The notes under the pieces were generated by a model. The model was not told the origin of the DNA, ran no database searches, and worked only from the letters and a program-made list of their open reading frames with translations. DNA of 64,000 nucleotides from Phycomyces blakesleeanus NRRL 1555(-) (lineage: Eukaryota > Mucoromycota > Mucoromycetes > Mucorales > Phycomycetaceae): contig NW_017265135.1 in the NCBI RefSeq assembly GCF_001638985.1, forward strand, positions 1,851,223 through 1,915,222, given 5' to 3'. Below, piece by piece: positions 11,009 through 22,397 of the stretch. Position 1 is the stretch's first letter. Every line of letters starts with the position of its first letter. A program made the position numbers and the translations under genes.

Positions 11009-12371
11009 ATGGCTTGTCATAAAGGAACCCAGACTACTGATGTTACTATTTGTCGAAGAGAACGAGACACCAATATTAGTCTTCGATACATGACTCCTCC
11101 GCAGGGGATGTTCAATTGTTCATTTTACCCAGAGTTAAAATGTACACAGGTCCTTGACTATCAAACACATTCCCAAGATACTTTTACTCTTGACAAACTA
11201 GATTGTGTTTTAGAGGGTGGAAATCTGGCCATAGAGATATCCTTTTTTTTTGGTACTATATCGTGTATCTATATATTGCTGAGCTGATTACCACTAGTTT
11301 ATGTTGATGCCTTAACTTGTTTGTACTTACTGCACAAGCCATATCGATGACATCCAACAAATTGGTATTCATCCATGGCTACGTGAAGCTCTTGTGAACT
11401 CTATGCAACTCTATGGATTTAAATGCAAAGAAATGTGCTTCTCAGAAAGTTGTCAGAGTAAGAATGTACTAAGAATCTAACAGCAATAAATGAAAATTAT
11501 TCCATTCTTTTAGATTTCTTGTTTTTTATCCCAAAGTCATACACCACAACTCCTCTATCTTATCTTATTGAGCGTCCTGCTCCATGCGCCCTACTAAAGA
11601 AATTGATGATTCGGTTCGAATGGAAAACAGAAAATATCCTTTATATATATATATAATAGCCAAATTTTATTAATCATCTTAATTTAACTTTTAACTTTTA
11701 TTTCTTTCACTCTTGATCATCTTACTGAAGGAAGTCTTGGAAAAGTTGTTGAAATCACATTCGATGAAAATGATGAACTATGGAGCATTTAGTATTAACC
11801 ATCTATTATCTAATACATTATGCTCTACATATCCACTAATATTCAGCCCTTCTTATGCAGAGGTAAGTGTGATATAGTTGAGCAAATGGTACTTGCGCTC
11901 TAATGTTTTACTAGAGACTTGGGGTTGGGATTAAGAATATCCCAGACATTGCTCATGCACTTCAGCGTATCCGTGAAACTGCACGCCAGTCAGATAGAAC
12001 AAAGTTTTATGATGCAACCTCATCATGTCTAAAGGTTAAATTACACACATATATATATTTGATCAAAATGATTATTAATTAAATTGATCTACAGAAAATT
12101 GGATCAAAGTACGATTCATTGAAACCTCATTCAGATGATATCCCTTACTCTGAAACCTCGTGGATAGACACTACAATTGGCCTTTATTTTAGCCAAAAAC
12201 GAGCTTCTCATTTACGTACATTCACGGTATATTTGTCTTTTTTCTTTTCTTTTTTTTTGTTCAACCAAGATTCTTATCTATTATTTTGCTGGTTAGAATA
12301 CAAGACCTAAATACAGCATCAGTACGATGCTAAAGAACCTGGATTCTCCAAACTATCCAGAATCCATTTAA
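11009..12371 (+). CDS. Unidentified multi-exon gene with U12-type introns
   Basis: I do not recognise this protein. Exon 1 (11009-11236) begins MACHKGTQTTDV and ends in phase 0 at a perfect U12-type donor ATATCCTTT. The intron ends TTAC at 11330 with a GCCTTAAC branch-like site 15 nt upstream, and reading resumes in frame (TSHIDDIQQIGIHPWLREAL). Exon 2 ends at 11457 (normal GTAAGA intron), exon 3 is 11514-11633 and ends at a second ATATCCTTT. The next acceptor is ambiguous: AC at 11710, giving one long exon to 11862, or AG at 11730 (SLGKVVEITFDENDELWSI) plus another short intron. Both rejoin at PSYAE, then RLGVGIKNIPDIAHALQRI and YSETSWIDTTIGLYFSQKRA; stop TAA 12369-12371. Start and middle exons are uncertain; expression support is absent. 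Confidence 0.6.
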
Positions 12372-12580
12372 GGGTATATTAACTCTCTACCCTACAATGC
12401 TTCTAAATATTGGCTCCATCAATAAATAAAATATAGGCTATTGGGCCAAGTCATAAAAGTAATAATAAAATAAAATAAGCGGGACGATATGAACATAAGT
12501 TGTTTTATATGTATTGGACGGATGTTTGTAAATGAGGTTGATATTTTTTGTTCGTGGAATAATAATGAAATAAATTGATT

Positions 12581-13228
12581 CTATCTTCTGCCGCCGCCCT
12601 TCTTCTGACTCTTTGCCTTTCTCTTCATTGCGCGCATCTCCTTCTTCATACGTGCATCTACCATCTTGTAACGACCCTTGACGCCAGTAGGTCGACCCTT
12701 GAGACCACGGTTTGAGCCCTTTGCAACGACCAATTTGACCTCCTTCTTTGGTTTTGACTTTGTCGACCTTGAAAGCAATTTGTTGATTGAGGTAAGTTTT
12801 TCTTTTTCGGACATGTCTGGGTTGTCCGCTACATCGTTGGCCTTTTTCTGAGCCTTTTGAATACGCTTCATGGTCTACATATATCCATAATAGTGAGTAA
12901 ATAAAGCATTTTTTAAAACTGCCCGGGTATATTTGCTTTTTACCTTAAACTTCTTTCTGGCCTTGGCTTCTGCGATCTTCTTAATTGGGCGGGCATCCAG
13001 TGCCTTCAGCTTTTCTTTAAGGGCAGACACAGCTTCCTTTGTGACCGGTAAATGAGGACGGTTATGCTTCTTCTCATCATCCAAGAACCACACAGGTGCG
13101 CCATCCTTGTCTCGGAAAGCCTCCTTTGTGAAGCCTTGATCTATCAAATCAGCTGCAGTCTTTTCCTTATTCGCTAATTGTCTGGCTAATGTGATTGCTT
13201 CTGCTGTGATAAGGCCATTTTCTGTAGA

Positions 13229-13270
<42 letters not shown>

Positions 13271-16023
13271 TAATTATATTACATTGAATTGAGTACACAC
13301 ACATAGACTAATAATTAATTGGTGATAAACTTACCTTGTGCAGCACGCATAGCCTTTGAGTTTTCATCCTCATTACCGTCCCAAATTTCCTCGTCAGAAG
13401 GAACGTTATCTTCGGTGGGTGCGATTTCAAAGTCACTTTCTGAATCTGCATCGTCTCTAGCATCTTCTTCGGACTCTTCCATCAATTCCTGATAATGAAA
13501 GACATTGAATTAAGCAAATTTATCCAATACTTCCAAAAGGTTTTTAATTTTCTTACCTCTTCGGCCTTTCTCTTTCTCGACTTCATATCAATTTCCATGG
13601 CTTCTAATTGTTCATCTTCCTCTTCGTCATCACCTTCAAGATCAACACCTTTGAAGATATCTTGGTCAAAGAACATAGAAGCACCCTTGGTTAAGCCACT
13701 GGCTGTACGTTTGGCAAGATCGGCTTTCTTGCCTAGATCATTGAGCAAGGAGTTGCCGTCGTTTTTGCGTGTTACAACGGGAAGAGCTCTCTTTCTACGT
13801 GTCTTCTTTTCGGGGGTAGCTTCCTCTTCATCTGCTTCTTCTTCGGTATCAGAGTTGGATGAAGCATCAGAATCCTGGTCAGAGAAGGATTTGTCGCTTC
13901 CATAAGCGTAAGAAGAATCGGAATCATTTCCATCATTTTCGAGTTCTTGCATATCGCCACGCTTGGGGGTGCGCTTGCCATCGAAGCCCTTCCATTCATC
14001 CTCTTCTTCGCGTGCCTGCTTGGCTCTGAATTTGGCATCCTTCTCAACCTTACGTGCAATGTAACGATCGTAATCGGCATCCATTTGCTTCTCGAGCTCG
14101 AGTTCGTAGTCGCTACCTTCGTCAGACATCATGTCCATGTCTGCATCCATCTCTGCTATACGACCCTTCATCTTCTTGGAAAGAGAAGCGTCAGCACCTT
14201 CGAGCTCTTCTTCGAGATCATCGGCGTAAGACATATCACCAGCATGAAGTTGTTCAAGGAACTAAAAGAAATAAAACCGTTTAACTTTCTGATCCGGAAT
14301 TGCAATATATGATCCACAGATAAGCTTACCTCTTCCTTGGTGATTTTAGAGATGTTGAACATCTGTTCATCTTCAGGACCTTGCTGTTCGAGCCCAATAT
14401 CTGTAGGTGCAGTCATGTTCAACTGCATACGCTGAATCAACTTGGTCTTCTTTTCATTGGACTTTCTCTTCTCGCGCTTGCGTTTAGCAGCTTCCTCCTT
14501 GGTGAGATTATCGAGTTCAGCCTGGATCTGCTCATCCTCATCAAGAGGCTCTTCTTCTACAACGATAGACTCGATTCTCTCTTCCTTCTTGTCCAATTTG
14601 TACTGTTCAACAAGAGGTTAGTTTTTTTAGTAAGAATGTGTATATATAGATAGGTCAGAATCTTTGTATATCATTAGTATTTACCTCGGCACGGATTGCA
14701 GTTCTCCATTGTAACAGAGTCTTGAAATCTCTCTTGCCTAAAACCTTCAAATCCTTACAATTGATCTTGACATCTTCAGTGGTAGCGCTCTTCTTAAGCA
14801 GTTCCTTTGACTCGTCGGATTCAAAAACAAGTTCATTGTACGATCCAAGAACAGCAATTGCATCCTTTGCTGTAATGAACTCCATGACATCTACGTTCTT
14901 GTGTTGAGTGTAGTTTCCATCTTCGTAACCATCTCTGTGTCTTCTCTTTTTTTCTGGCTTAAAGATATCAGTCATCTTGGCTGCTTCATCTGTGTCGATT
15001 TCAGAGAATACAGCCTTGGGATCCAAGAAACGAGGATCGATCTTCTTGGGGGCCAAAAAGTCACGGCATACAACGAAAATTTCGGCTGAGACATTACGAG
15101 AAGAAGGAGGCTTGGTAGCCTCTACTTTACGGAAGAGCTGCTGGAAAACCCAGAGAAGCTTGTTATAATCTTTGGATCTGAAAACCTTGGTGACAAAGGT
15201 TCCTAATATAGAAAAATGGCAGAAATAGATAAACACCGCGGCCGATATATGAAATTCTCATCACAAAATAAAAAATGAAAAGAATAATAAACTTACCGCC
15301 TTTAGCCAGGAACTCGGTGGCAAGCTTGAGAGATACTAGTACAAGCTCTGACTGGGAGAAAGCATCATGAGACCATGCAGCACCAACGTTGGGAGCACCA
15401 TCGTGGAGTACTCTAATATACAAATAGAGAATTAATATAAAGAATTTATAAGTGTATTTTGACAAGCTTACACATCAGCTTTCCATGTTTTCATCTCCTG
15501 TCTCAAATTTTGTCTACATCTCTCAGTTGTAATGTCGTCCTGGAAGGTAATGACACCGGGGATCGGTTTAATGGGGGCCAGATCGACACCTAAAATAAGC
15601 ATTATAATTAAGCATTGCTTGGTCTGAGGTAATTTCTAGCTGCGATCTTACCAATGACCAAACTCGACTGGGGCATGTACTTTGTAGCCACCTGAAGCCT
15701 ATAATAATAATAATGTTTTTTATATCAATATATGTATATGTTCCTACATTGCAGTTCCTGGATTTTTTATTTAATACATACCAACCACCAGGAGCGGCAC
15801 AAAGATCGATCAACACACGGGACTTTTCAAGGAAAGAGTACTTCTTGTTCAGCTGGATAAGCTTGAAGGCTGAACGGGCTCTGTAACCCTGTTCCTTTGC
15901 CAAATGATAGTACTTGTCCAAACGTCCTAAAATTTCTTAGTGAGTCTAATGTGCCAATTGGGTTTCTCGTTGGTTTAGTTAAGTATTACCCTTGGACGAC
16001 TTTTTATCTCTTCCTTTGCCCAT
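12581..16023 (-). CDS. SPB1: Spb1, FtsJ-type rRNA 2'-O-methyltransferase
   Basis: Nucleolar AdoMet-dependent methyltransferase for 60S subunit maturation; in yeast it modifies the 25S rRNA A-loop. About eleven exons can be followed from [12 protein letters not shown] (start 16023, exon 1 ends 15990) to a very basic C-terminus ([12 protein letters not shown], stop at 12581). The FtsJ/RrmJ core is near residues 20-215: [16 protein letters not shown] with the first catalytic Lys, [11 protein letters not shown] for SAM binding, LHDGAPNVG, and [13 protein letters not shown] with the second catalytic Lys. The middle part ([26 protein letters not shown]) fits the fungal DUF3381 region, followed by long acidic blocks and a basic Spb1 C-terminal domain ([15 protein letters not shown]). 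Nothing appears broken; minor exon limits are approximate. Confidence 0.95.
13229..13270. repeat. (AT)n(GT)n microsatellite inside an SPB1 intron
   Basis: A compound dinucleotide repeat, AT units followed by GT units, lies wholly within a predicted SPB1 intron between the exons ending near 13336 and beginning near 13220. Likely polymorphic. Confidence 0.85.
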
Positions 16024-16300
16024 GATCTAGAGTTGAATGTCGAGAAAAAGTAAAAAAAAACCGAACCGAAAATTACTCGCTTTACCAAAAAAAGAGGAAA
16101 AGCCACTGGTTGTGACGATGAAATGAGTTTATTTGAGAAAACCGAGACTTGAATGTTTCACACAAGACAATGCTGTGTAATCCTCCCCCACCATTTTTAT
16201 TTTAATTTTTTTTTCTACATACTTTTCAAGGAAGCTCTTTAAAAGTCTTAATGGTTTTTAAATATTTTATTATCACCTCGACAAGCTAGCTATGGTTATA

Positions 16301-16900
16301 TCAAATAAATGCTCTCTCTTCTTTAATATCAACCTTGTCAAAGCTCTCGACCAAATCCGGGATCTCATCGTCCTCATCCCCACTAGTACCAGCAGCTTGA
16401 TTAGTCTGGTAAGCTTCGGCGAGTTTACGTAGGATGGCCAAGGATTCAGGGTCCATTTGATTCAAGATACCAGGGACTGTATTATTATTTTTTACCATGA
16501 TAAGCAATCTGTGCTCTCAACCAATACATAAAGACAGTCTATTATATATTACCGAGTTGAGCCAAGTTTTTTTCAGTGGCTCGGCCATGGATTGCAAAGG
16601 TGTTACAGTTGACGGCAGCTTGGACTTTGGGGGCACCAAAGTGAATAACCATACCATCGTCCCTGAACATATTGACTTCCTCGACACCAGCGATGGGCTG
16701 TACACCCAGTTTTGTGAGAGCAGCGGACAGCTTTCGGTCATCTCCAGAACCAGAGACCTTGATGAATTTCTTGGTCTTGCGACGTGGAGTACCTTTTGTT
16801 TGTGTAATCTTTTAATAGCATATTTGTTCAAATGATCACATTTACCTTTTCCGCCGATGCGAACCTGAACTTGAAGTTTGGAAAGTTTCTCAGCGTCCAT
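16301..16900 (-). CDS. EGD1: Nascent polypeptide-associated complex subunit beta (BTF3/Egd1)
   Basis: Beta subunit of the NAC heterodimer, which binds ribosomes near the exit tunnel and contacts nascent chains. The start at 16900 gives [19 protein letters not shown], followed by the ribosome-binding basic motif [10 protein letters not shown]. The NAC domain follows: [40 protein letters not shown], then [17 protein letters not shown]. The acidic tail ([17 protein letters not shown]) is typical of BTF3. There are at least three introns, all short. Size (about 155 residues) matches fungal homologues. The gene lies head-to-tail with SPB1, about 280 bp away. Confidence 0.95.
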
Positions 16901-17498
16901 TTCAAATCTACGATAATATTCGTATAAGTTTGCTTTTTTTTTGGTATACTCTTTGTTATAGATATGTATTTGGGTACAGTAGCAGTAATAGCAGCAGCAA
17001 GAGCAATAATAGTTGCTTTGGGATAGATGAGCTGATATTGTCTCGTCGTTTCTTATTTGTCTTTCCATATCTTATTCATTTGTATTTATGCTTATATACG
17101 TCTATCTCTCTCATAACAGCCCTCCAAAATGATGTTGTGCATTTTATATACATTTTTTTTATCTCTTTTGAAAATATGTACGTTTTGAAAGAAAAACTAA
17201 AGCTATAGGTCTTTGTTGGGGTACAGTAATAAAATGTATAGTAGATGAAAGTGTATTCATATTAAACACAACTATACAAATAAACCCAGGCAAAAACGCT
17301 TGGAACCCCTTTATTTTCTGCAAAATGATTTTCACCTGCTTTTACCTGTTTCTAAAAGAGAGAAAGAAAGAGAGAGAGAGATGGAGTAAGAACATACAAA
17401 ATCAACTCACGTAAATAATAAAAAACCTTCATCTTCACATTTAAAATTTAAAAATCTTTTGATTGGTTTATTCATAAATATGTGTGTATGAATACTTA
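16901..17498. other. Intergenic region between NAC-beta and SENP8-like gene
   Basis: This contains the 5' flank of the NAC-beta gene and the 3' flank of the SENP8-like gene. There is an imperfect GTAGCA-rich stretch near 16978-17010 and an AGAGA tract near 17354-17380. No gene is supported. Confidence 0.6.
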
Positions 17499-18401
17499 TT
17501 AGTCTGTGTGTCCAAGCGAACGGATAAGACATTTAAGTTTGTTCCTAATCTTTGTGGGTTCTACAACGTGAGATTTGGGAAGCATCATCAATTTGTCGGC
17601 CTCGATAGGTTTTCCCTTGAGCTCCATAAATCGATTGACAAGACTATCAGTAATCCCGATCACATAGACTAGCGTACACAGGATTAGTGAAAACAAATAA
17701 TAAAAAAAGCCTAGTTCTAATATTACCACCACAATCGGCACCATTGTTCTGTTGGGGAGTCGACGTAGGAATAAACTCAGGCTTTTTGGTTAGACCAAGA
17801 AGAAGAGCCATTTGGCGAGCCGTATGTCGTGCTTCCTGAATATTGCTATATCGCATACTATCATAGTAATAAAATGCGCAAGACGGTCGAAGAAATACAA
17901 GTAGAGACCTGATCAAATTCGCCAAAAAAAAAAAGCAGAAACATATGTCAACCCCATAAAGAACATAAGTTATTACTATTTACCAATGAGATCCACTATT
18001 AGCAGCAGAAGGACGACCATCATTCACAGGTATAAATATCGCATTCTGCTCGTTCAGGCGAGGGGGTAAAGCAGAAATTATCTGTCGAGGATCTTTTAAA
18101 ATCGTTCGTTAATCGATCATAAAATTCATTGTAGATGGAAACCAAATGGAACACACCATGTGTATGGGTAATTAGCTGTACAATAGCCGGTCGCAATAAT
18201 TGAATACTCGTCTCGGACGTAACAAAAGTACGCTCGAGATATTCCATATGGAATTCAAGAATAGTATCATTTAACCAATTATGTTCGTCAAGGGTACAAA
18301 AATCCTGTTCATAATTTTAACACAAATTAATTTTAAACAAAAGACCTTACATCCTCTCGAATGATAACATCATGAAAGTGCAATAATGTATTGCAGGTCA
18401 T
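17499..18401 (-). CDS. SENP8/NEDP1-like C48 cysteine protease
   Basis: Ulp1-family (C48) protease most like SENP8, which removes NEDD8 from conjugates; specificity for NEDD8 rather than SUMO is inferred from overall pattern. Exons run MTCNTLLHFHDVIIRED (start 18401), then DFCTLDEHNWLNDTILEFHM, the usual substrate-binding WLND block. The catalytic His is in PSAANSGSHWSLLVFL, the Asp in FYYYDSMR, the oxyanion Gln in PQQNNGADCG and the nucleophilic Cys in the same DCG. FIPVNDG precedes the His as expected. All four active-site residues are visible, so the enzyme looks functional. It has several short introns and a stop at 17499. Length (about 230 residues) fits SENP8. Confidence 0.85.
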
Positions 18402-18714
18402 AAGAGAAGAGAAAGCGAGTTCAAATTTAAAATTATAAAAAATGATGTTTCAACATTTAGAATGTGGCTTAGTGCAGTGGCTTGCAAATAAAAAACGGAA
18501 ACGTGATTTTGGAAATTATTTTATTCATTTTAATATTTTCAAAAAGTAAACTAGTATCTATCTAAAATCTTAATCCCAATGCCTTGCTTTCCAAATGATT
18601 GATAAAATCTAGAGAAGAAAAGACAATGTAAGTACCTAATATTACATGCCAAGTATAAAATGCACACGAATCCAGAGAAAGGTGTCTTTTATGTTAAAGC
18701 TTCAGTGGTTTAAT
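18402..18714. other. Intergenic region with no clear gene
   Basis: A possible splice acceptor (TTCTTCTCTAG) and a short open stretch lie on the minus strand near 18560-18615 and could belong to the 3' UTR or a downstream exon of the small 18715-18840 gene. No homology is seen. Confidence 0.4.
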
Positions 18715-18840
18715 TTAGGTAGCTGGTTGTTTTTCATCATCGTTATGACAACTAAAGCCAAATGCCCAATTCATCATAGCTTTAACATAATCGACTGCCA
18801 ATAGATTGTGTTGTTTAAAGGGGAGAGTGATGCTTACCAT
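18715..18840 (-). CDS. Small 41-residue ORF of unknown function with TATA promoter
   Basis: I do not recognise the product. The 41-residue ORF starts MVSITLPFKQHNLLAVDYVK and continues AMMNWAFGFSCHNDDEKQPAT; the centre is hydrophobic and could form one short amphipathic or membrane helix. Support comes from context: a TATAAAAG box lies about 60 nt upstream of the ATG, followed by a pyrimidine-rich leader, as expected of a strong fungal promoter. The ATG is immediately followed by GTAAGC, which looks like a 5' splice site, so an alternative is that ATG ends a first exon and the ORF is intronic. I tried the obvious acceptors and found no better reading frame. Confidence 0.4.
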   Translation of the reverse strand: MVSITLPFKQHNLLAVDYVKAMMNWAFGFSCHNDDEKQPAT

Positions 18841-18899
18841 TAGAGAGAGGAGTGAGAGACCAAGAGAAGATAAATTTTGAAAGATGGCAAACTGTTTGG

Positions 18900-18907
18900 C
18901 TTTTATA
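18900..18907 (-). promoter_or_regulatory. TATA box (TATAAAAG) of the small minus-strand gene
   Basis: A perfect TATAAAAG on the minus strand, about 60 nt upstream of the ATG at 18840, with a CT-rich leader between them (TCTCTTGGTCTCTCACTCC). Confidence 0.6.
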
Positions 18908-19327
18908 GTTTAAATTTGAGCGGCAAAACAATCTAAAAATTTAAATTTTCGGTACAAACGCAGTCAACTTGACTGTGTTTTTTCTTCTTTGGATTGGGCG
19001 AGGGTTTATTGAGAATACACCAGTCACATCACAAAAGAAATTTTTAATTTTACTGTTTTACTAGACAATTCAATTGGTTACATAAAGCAATAGAATACAA
19101 TAAGTTGTTAAATCAATATCAAATAAGGTGTATAGAAAGAATATCTTTTAAAGCATTTTTATTAAGTTTAGGATCTAACATGATATCAAATTAAGCTGAT
19201 TTACTTTTGTGGATAAGTAAATCAATAAAGTGGGCTATTTGTATATTATATTTATAATATAAAAACAGACTTCTTTGACAATGTACATGATCTTTCTTTA
19301 TAAAAAAAAACAAAAGATATATAAAAA
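18908..19327. other. Intergenic region between EXO1 and the small gene
   Basis: AT-rich DNA holding the EXO1 3' flank and the upstream region of the small TATA-bearing gene. No ORF or RNA gene is supported. Confidence 0.5.
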
Positions 19328-21304
19328 TTATCGAGAATTTGACTTTTGAGTAAAATCAAAAAAACTTCTTTGTGTGGAGGTAGGGGTACTCTTTGTGGAT
19401 ATTGAATCAGACACATTATTTGAAAGAATTTTTTGCTTTCCCTTAGTATTTGCTTGACGTTTTTGACTGGCAAAAGTAAACAAATTGCACAGATCGACAG
19501 CTGTCAATTGATTTGGTTTGTGAGTAGTCAGTTTGTTTTTTTTTGTGGCAAACTGTTTTGAGAAGCTATTTTTCTCGTGAATACTCAAATTCCGTTTGCG
19601 CTCAAAGGTATCTGCTTCTGACAATGTCTAGAAATATGTACATTAGTGAAGTTAATAAACAGGCGAATACATATACACCCAAGTGCGTTGTAAATAACCA
19701 GTGAACAATACAATATATGTGTAGTTGTGTGTTTGCGTATTGATTGATTTATAAATATGTCTTTGTTTGGGAAGAATTGACTTACAGTGGTTGTTTCTTT
19801 TTCTTGCTTGTTTTTTATTGATATGAAGAGAGATTTTATGTTTTCTTTTGGTGTAATATTGGTTGAAGTTTGTGAGCTTATATCTGGAGGTGTTCCGGGT
19901 AATAAAGACTCTTGAGAAAATACTTCATCCGATAAGGAAGCAAGGGAATTCGTTCGTAAAAGTTCAGGTGTGCTTTGAGAATGTATTTCGTCTGACAATG
20001 CATGTTTTTGGAGAGTAGTCTGGCAGTCTTTTGTTTCTTTGGAGTATGATGTTTTTTGAGGCGGAATTCCGAGAAAATCGAGTGTTTCAATAGGGATATT
20101 ATCAGGGAGAGGGTTAAGCGTGACGAACTCCTTTGTAATTGGATCATATACATGTTGGTACAGAAAGGCTTTTTCTGCTTTTTCAAACAATTCTTCGTAA
20201 TTTTTTGTATCTTTCATTTTTCCTTCGATTCGCAGTCGTGCCAGCACCTGTTTGTTACAAGTGGTGTAATTATTAGTAAATAATACAGATCAATTCAATT
20301 ATTATATTGCTATTAAAAAGTAAAAAAAAAGGAACTTACGGCTTCGTAAGTCTTAAAATTAACGAGATAATTGTGCGCTCGTTTGATACCAATACCAGGA
20401 AGTGACTCGAGGTAATCACACCCTGACAGAATACACATTCTCCGGATTTTATCTATATCCCAACCAGAAATATTGATTTCAGTTGTAAGTGGAAGGTCTT
20501 TCTGTCTTAATCGCATGGCAGTTCCTGAACGATCCATCTTGAAGAGAACAGTTTTACAGCCAAATACAAGAAGATCAGAATCTTCAGTTATAATTGCTTC
20601 TACTATGTTATGTTTAATAAGATAAGCCAACTGGGAGTCTGCTTCATAAGGTGCCACGATTGTCTGCACTTTTCGAATAGCCAATGCCTTTACAAAATAT
20701 TTTATATTTTAATATCATACCAAAAAGTGACTTGCACTTTGTACCATTTTATTATCTTTTGTTTTATTACCTTTGACACCTGGGCAATCATCTCAGGAGT
20801 TATTGAGATTGCTTTTTGAAATTGCTCTGTTGCTGCACGCGTATTCCCTTGTCTTTTTAATTCGTAACCTGCTTCGCGCGCATTTATTCGATCTCTGTGC
20901 ATAAATTACTGTTAACGTTGTGTGGTTGGACAGATAATAATCATTACTTGCTTGGAGCGTTGGTCATTAGTGTGTGATTTTATAGGAAGAGGCTTTCCAT
21001 CGAATACGATTATTGGAATGACTTTGTGGTAGAGAAGCATATCAACCTGGCGTATAAAATATTCGACGTATCTTTTTTTCGTATTGATTATTATTGATCA
21101 GTTAATTAAAAGAAATCATCTACGATTGATCGATAAGACTTACCTGCGCGTAGGTCTGTTGGTTGCAAGATCGTATGCACATGAGAATGCGCCTTTATGT
21201 AGCCACACATTGCCATCGATGGCGACTTTTACACCACCATACTCTCTTATGTGGACCTCTTCTTGTACTTGTTTAAATAATGGTAAGAAACCTTTTATGC
21301 CCAT
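19328..21304 (-). CDS. EXO1: Exonuclease 1 (Exo1), 5'-flap/5'-3' exonuclease
   Basis: RAD2/FEN-family nuclease acting in mismatch repair and double-strand-break end resection. Start at 21304 gives MGIKGFLPLFKQVQEEVHIR. Metal-binding acids are all present: AIDGNVWLHKGA, IIVFDGKPLPIK, VAPYEADSQLAYL, ITEDSDLLVFGC and CILSGCDYLESLPGIG; the last leads into the H3TH DNA-binding motif GIGIKRAHNYL. The 44-residue arch-like helix DRINAREAGYELKRQGNTRA is present. At least four short introns split the nuclease domain; the C-terminal part is Ser/Thr-rich and low in similarity, as is usual. The extreme C-terminus is STQRSFFDFTQKSNSR, resembling a PIP-box or Mlh1-interacting motif. About 500 residues, shorter than animal EXO1 but complete. 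The neighbour PXMP4 is co-oriented 285 bp upstream. Confidence 0.94.
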
Positions 21305-21589
21305 AGTAACAAAATAAATGTTAAATATGTTAAATATGTTAAATATATTAAATATATTAAATATATCAAGTCAATTTGGGAAACAAATGAAGAAAGGTAA
21401 AAAAAAAAGAACAGAGATAAAAAGACCGACCGATTGATCGATCGAATGAAATCACAAGGAGATCCCAAGGCAATAAAAAACGATTGAGACCATCAACAAT
21501 TGGGGGAGGGAGAAGGGATGGTGCGTCACTGAGCTGAGGTGTACATATATATATATATATATATTGTGCTAGTAAGAGCAAGTGTGTAA

Positions 21590-22397
21590 TTATTTATTAT
21601 GCCAGAGGAGAGTCTTGAGTGAATTCCAGGTATCTGAATCCTTGTATATATAAACCATTGATGCTCTAAGAGAAGGTTGAAGTGTATCTGCTTCGTGTTT
21701 AAAGAGCCACATGACTGTACCCCATATAAGGGTAGCAAAGATTGCAAAAGAGTGTTGTGGAGCGTCAACAACCTGGCGCTTTACGGGCAGCTTAACAAGA
21801 GCCATGAAAATACGTGAGAAGAGGTACAAGATGATCTAAAACGATTACATTCAGACATTAGCTTCTCCCACGCTTTTGATTTAAAATTATGTAAAGCTAT
21901 ATGAATATATGTATGTGGTTCATTGCTTGTTTCATATTATATTCGTAAGCACCAAACACAAATACGTATAGGCATACACATACGTACCTGTTGGTTGATA
22001 CTTGTGTTGTTTTTGAATACAATGTAACCTCCGATTGCACCTGCAAGGAAGGAATGGTGACTTGATTCCTTGCCTTCATTCAACTTTTTCTGGATGAGCA
22101 TCATGGTTTTGTAGATGGTAGCAAACTTTCCGAGGTTTGTTGCATGTTGTTTTGTGGCCGTGAATATGCTCTTTATTTTTCCTTTGAGCCTTTTTTTTGG
22201 AGAACTCATTAGCACCTCCGCATTCCTTTTCTTCATACTTTATAAACCTACGGTCCAGACTTGAACAAGAAGGTCATGACAAGAGCATGGGGAAAGCGGA
22301 CTTTTGCGCCATAGACAATACCATTGCGGGCACCTTTAAGGATAGTGAGGATCTCATGGTATTGAGGATCCAAGGCGATACTAGTAAGCCAGTCCAT
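21590..22397 (-). CDS. PXMP4: Peroxisomal membrane protein 4 (PXMP4/PMP24)
   Basis: Peroxisomal membrane protein of the Tim17/PMP24 family; its biochemical role is not settled. The start at 22397 reads MDWLTSIALDPQYHEILTIL and then KGARNGIVYGAKVRFPHALV, the characteristic N-terminus. A second exon carries KIKSIFTATKQHATNLGKFA and FLAGAIGGYIVFKN, a glycine-rich membrane segment. The last exon has YLFSRIFMALVKLPVKRQVV, LIWGTVMWLFKHEADTLQPS and LRASMVYIYKDSDTW, matching the family C-terminus, ending WHNK. Two introns are visible. Nothing is missing. It lies upstream of EXO1 in the same orientation. Confidence 0.92.

Noticed and set aside
13495..14312. Several 70-136-codon plus-strand ORFs inside SPB1
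   Set aside because: Antisense to acidic and basic blocks of Spb1; repeated Ser/Val/Leu strings are typical shadow ORFs.
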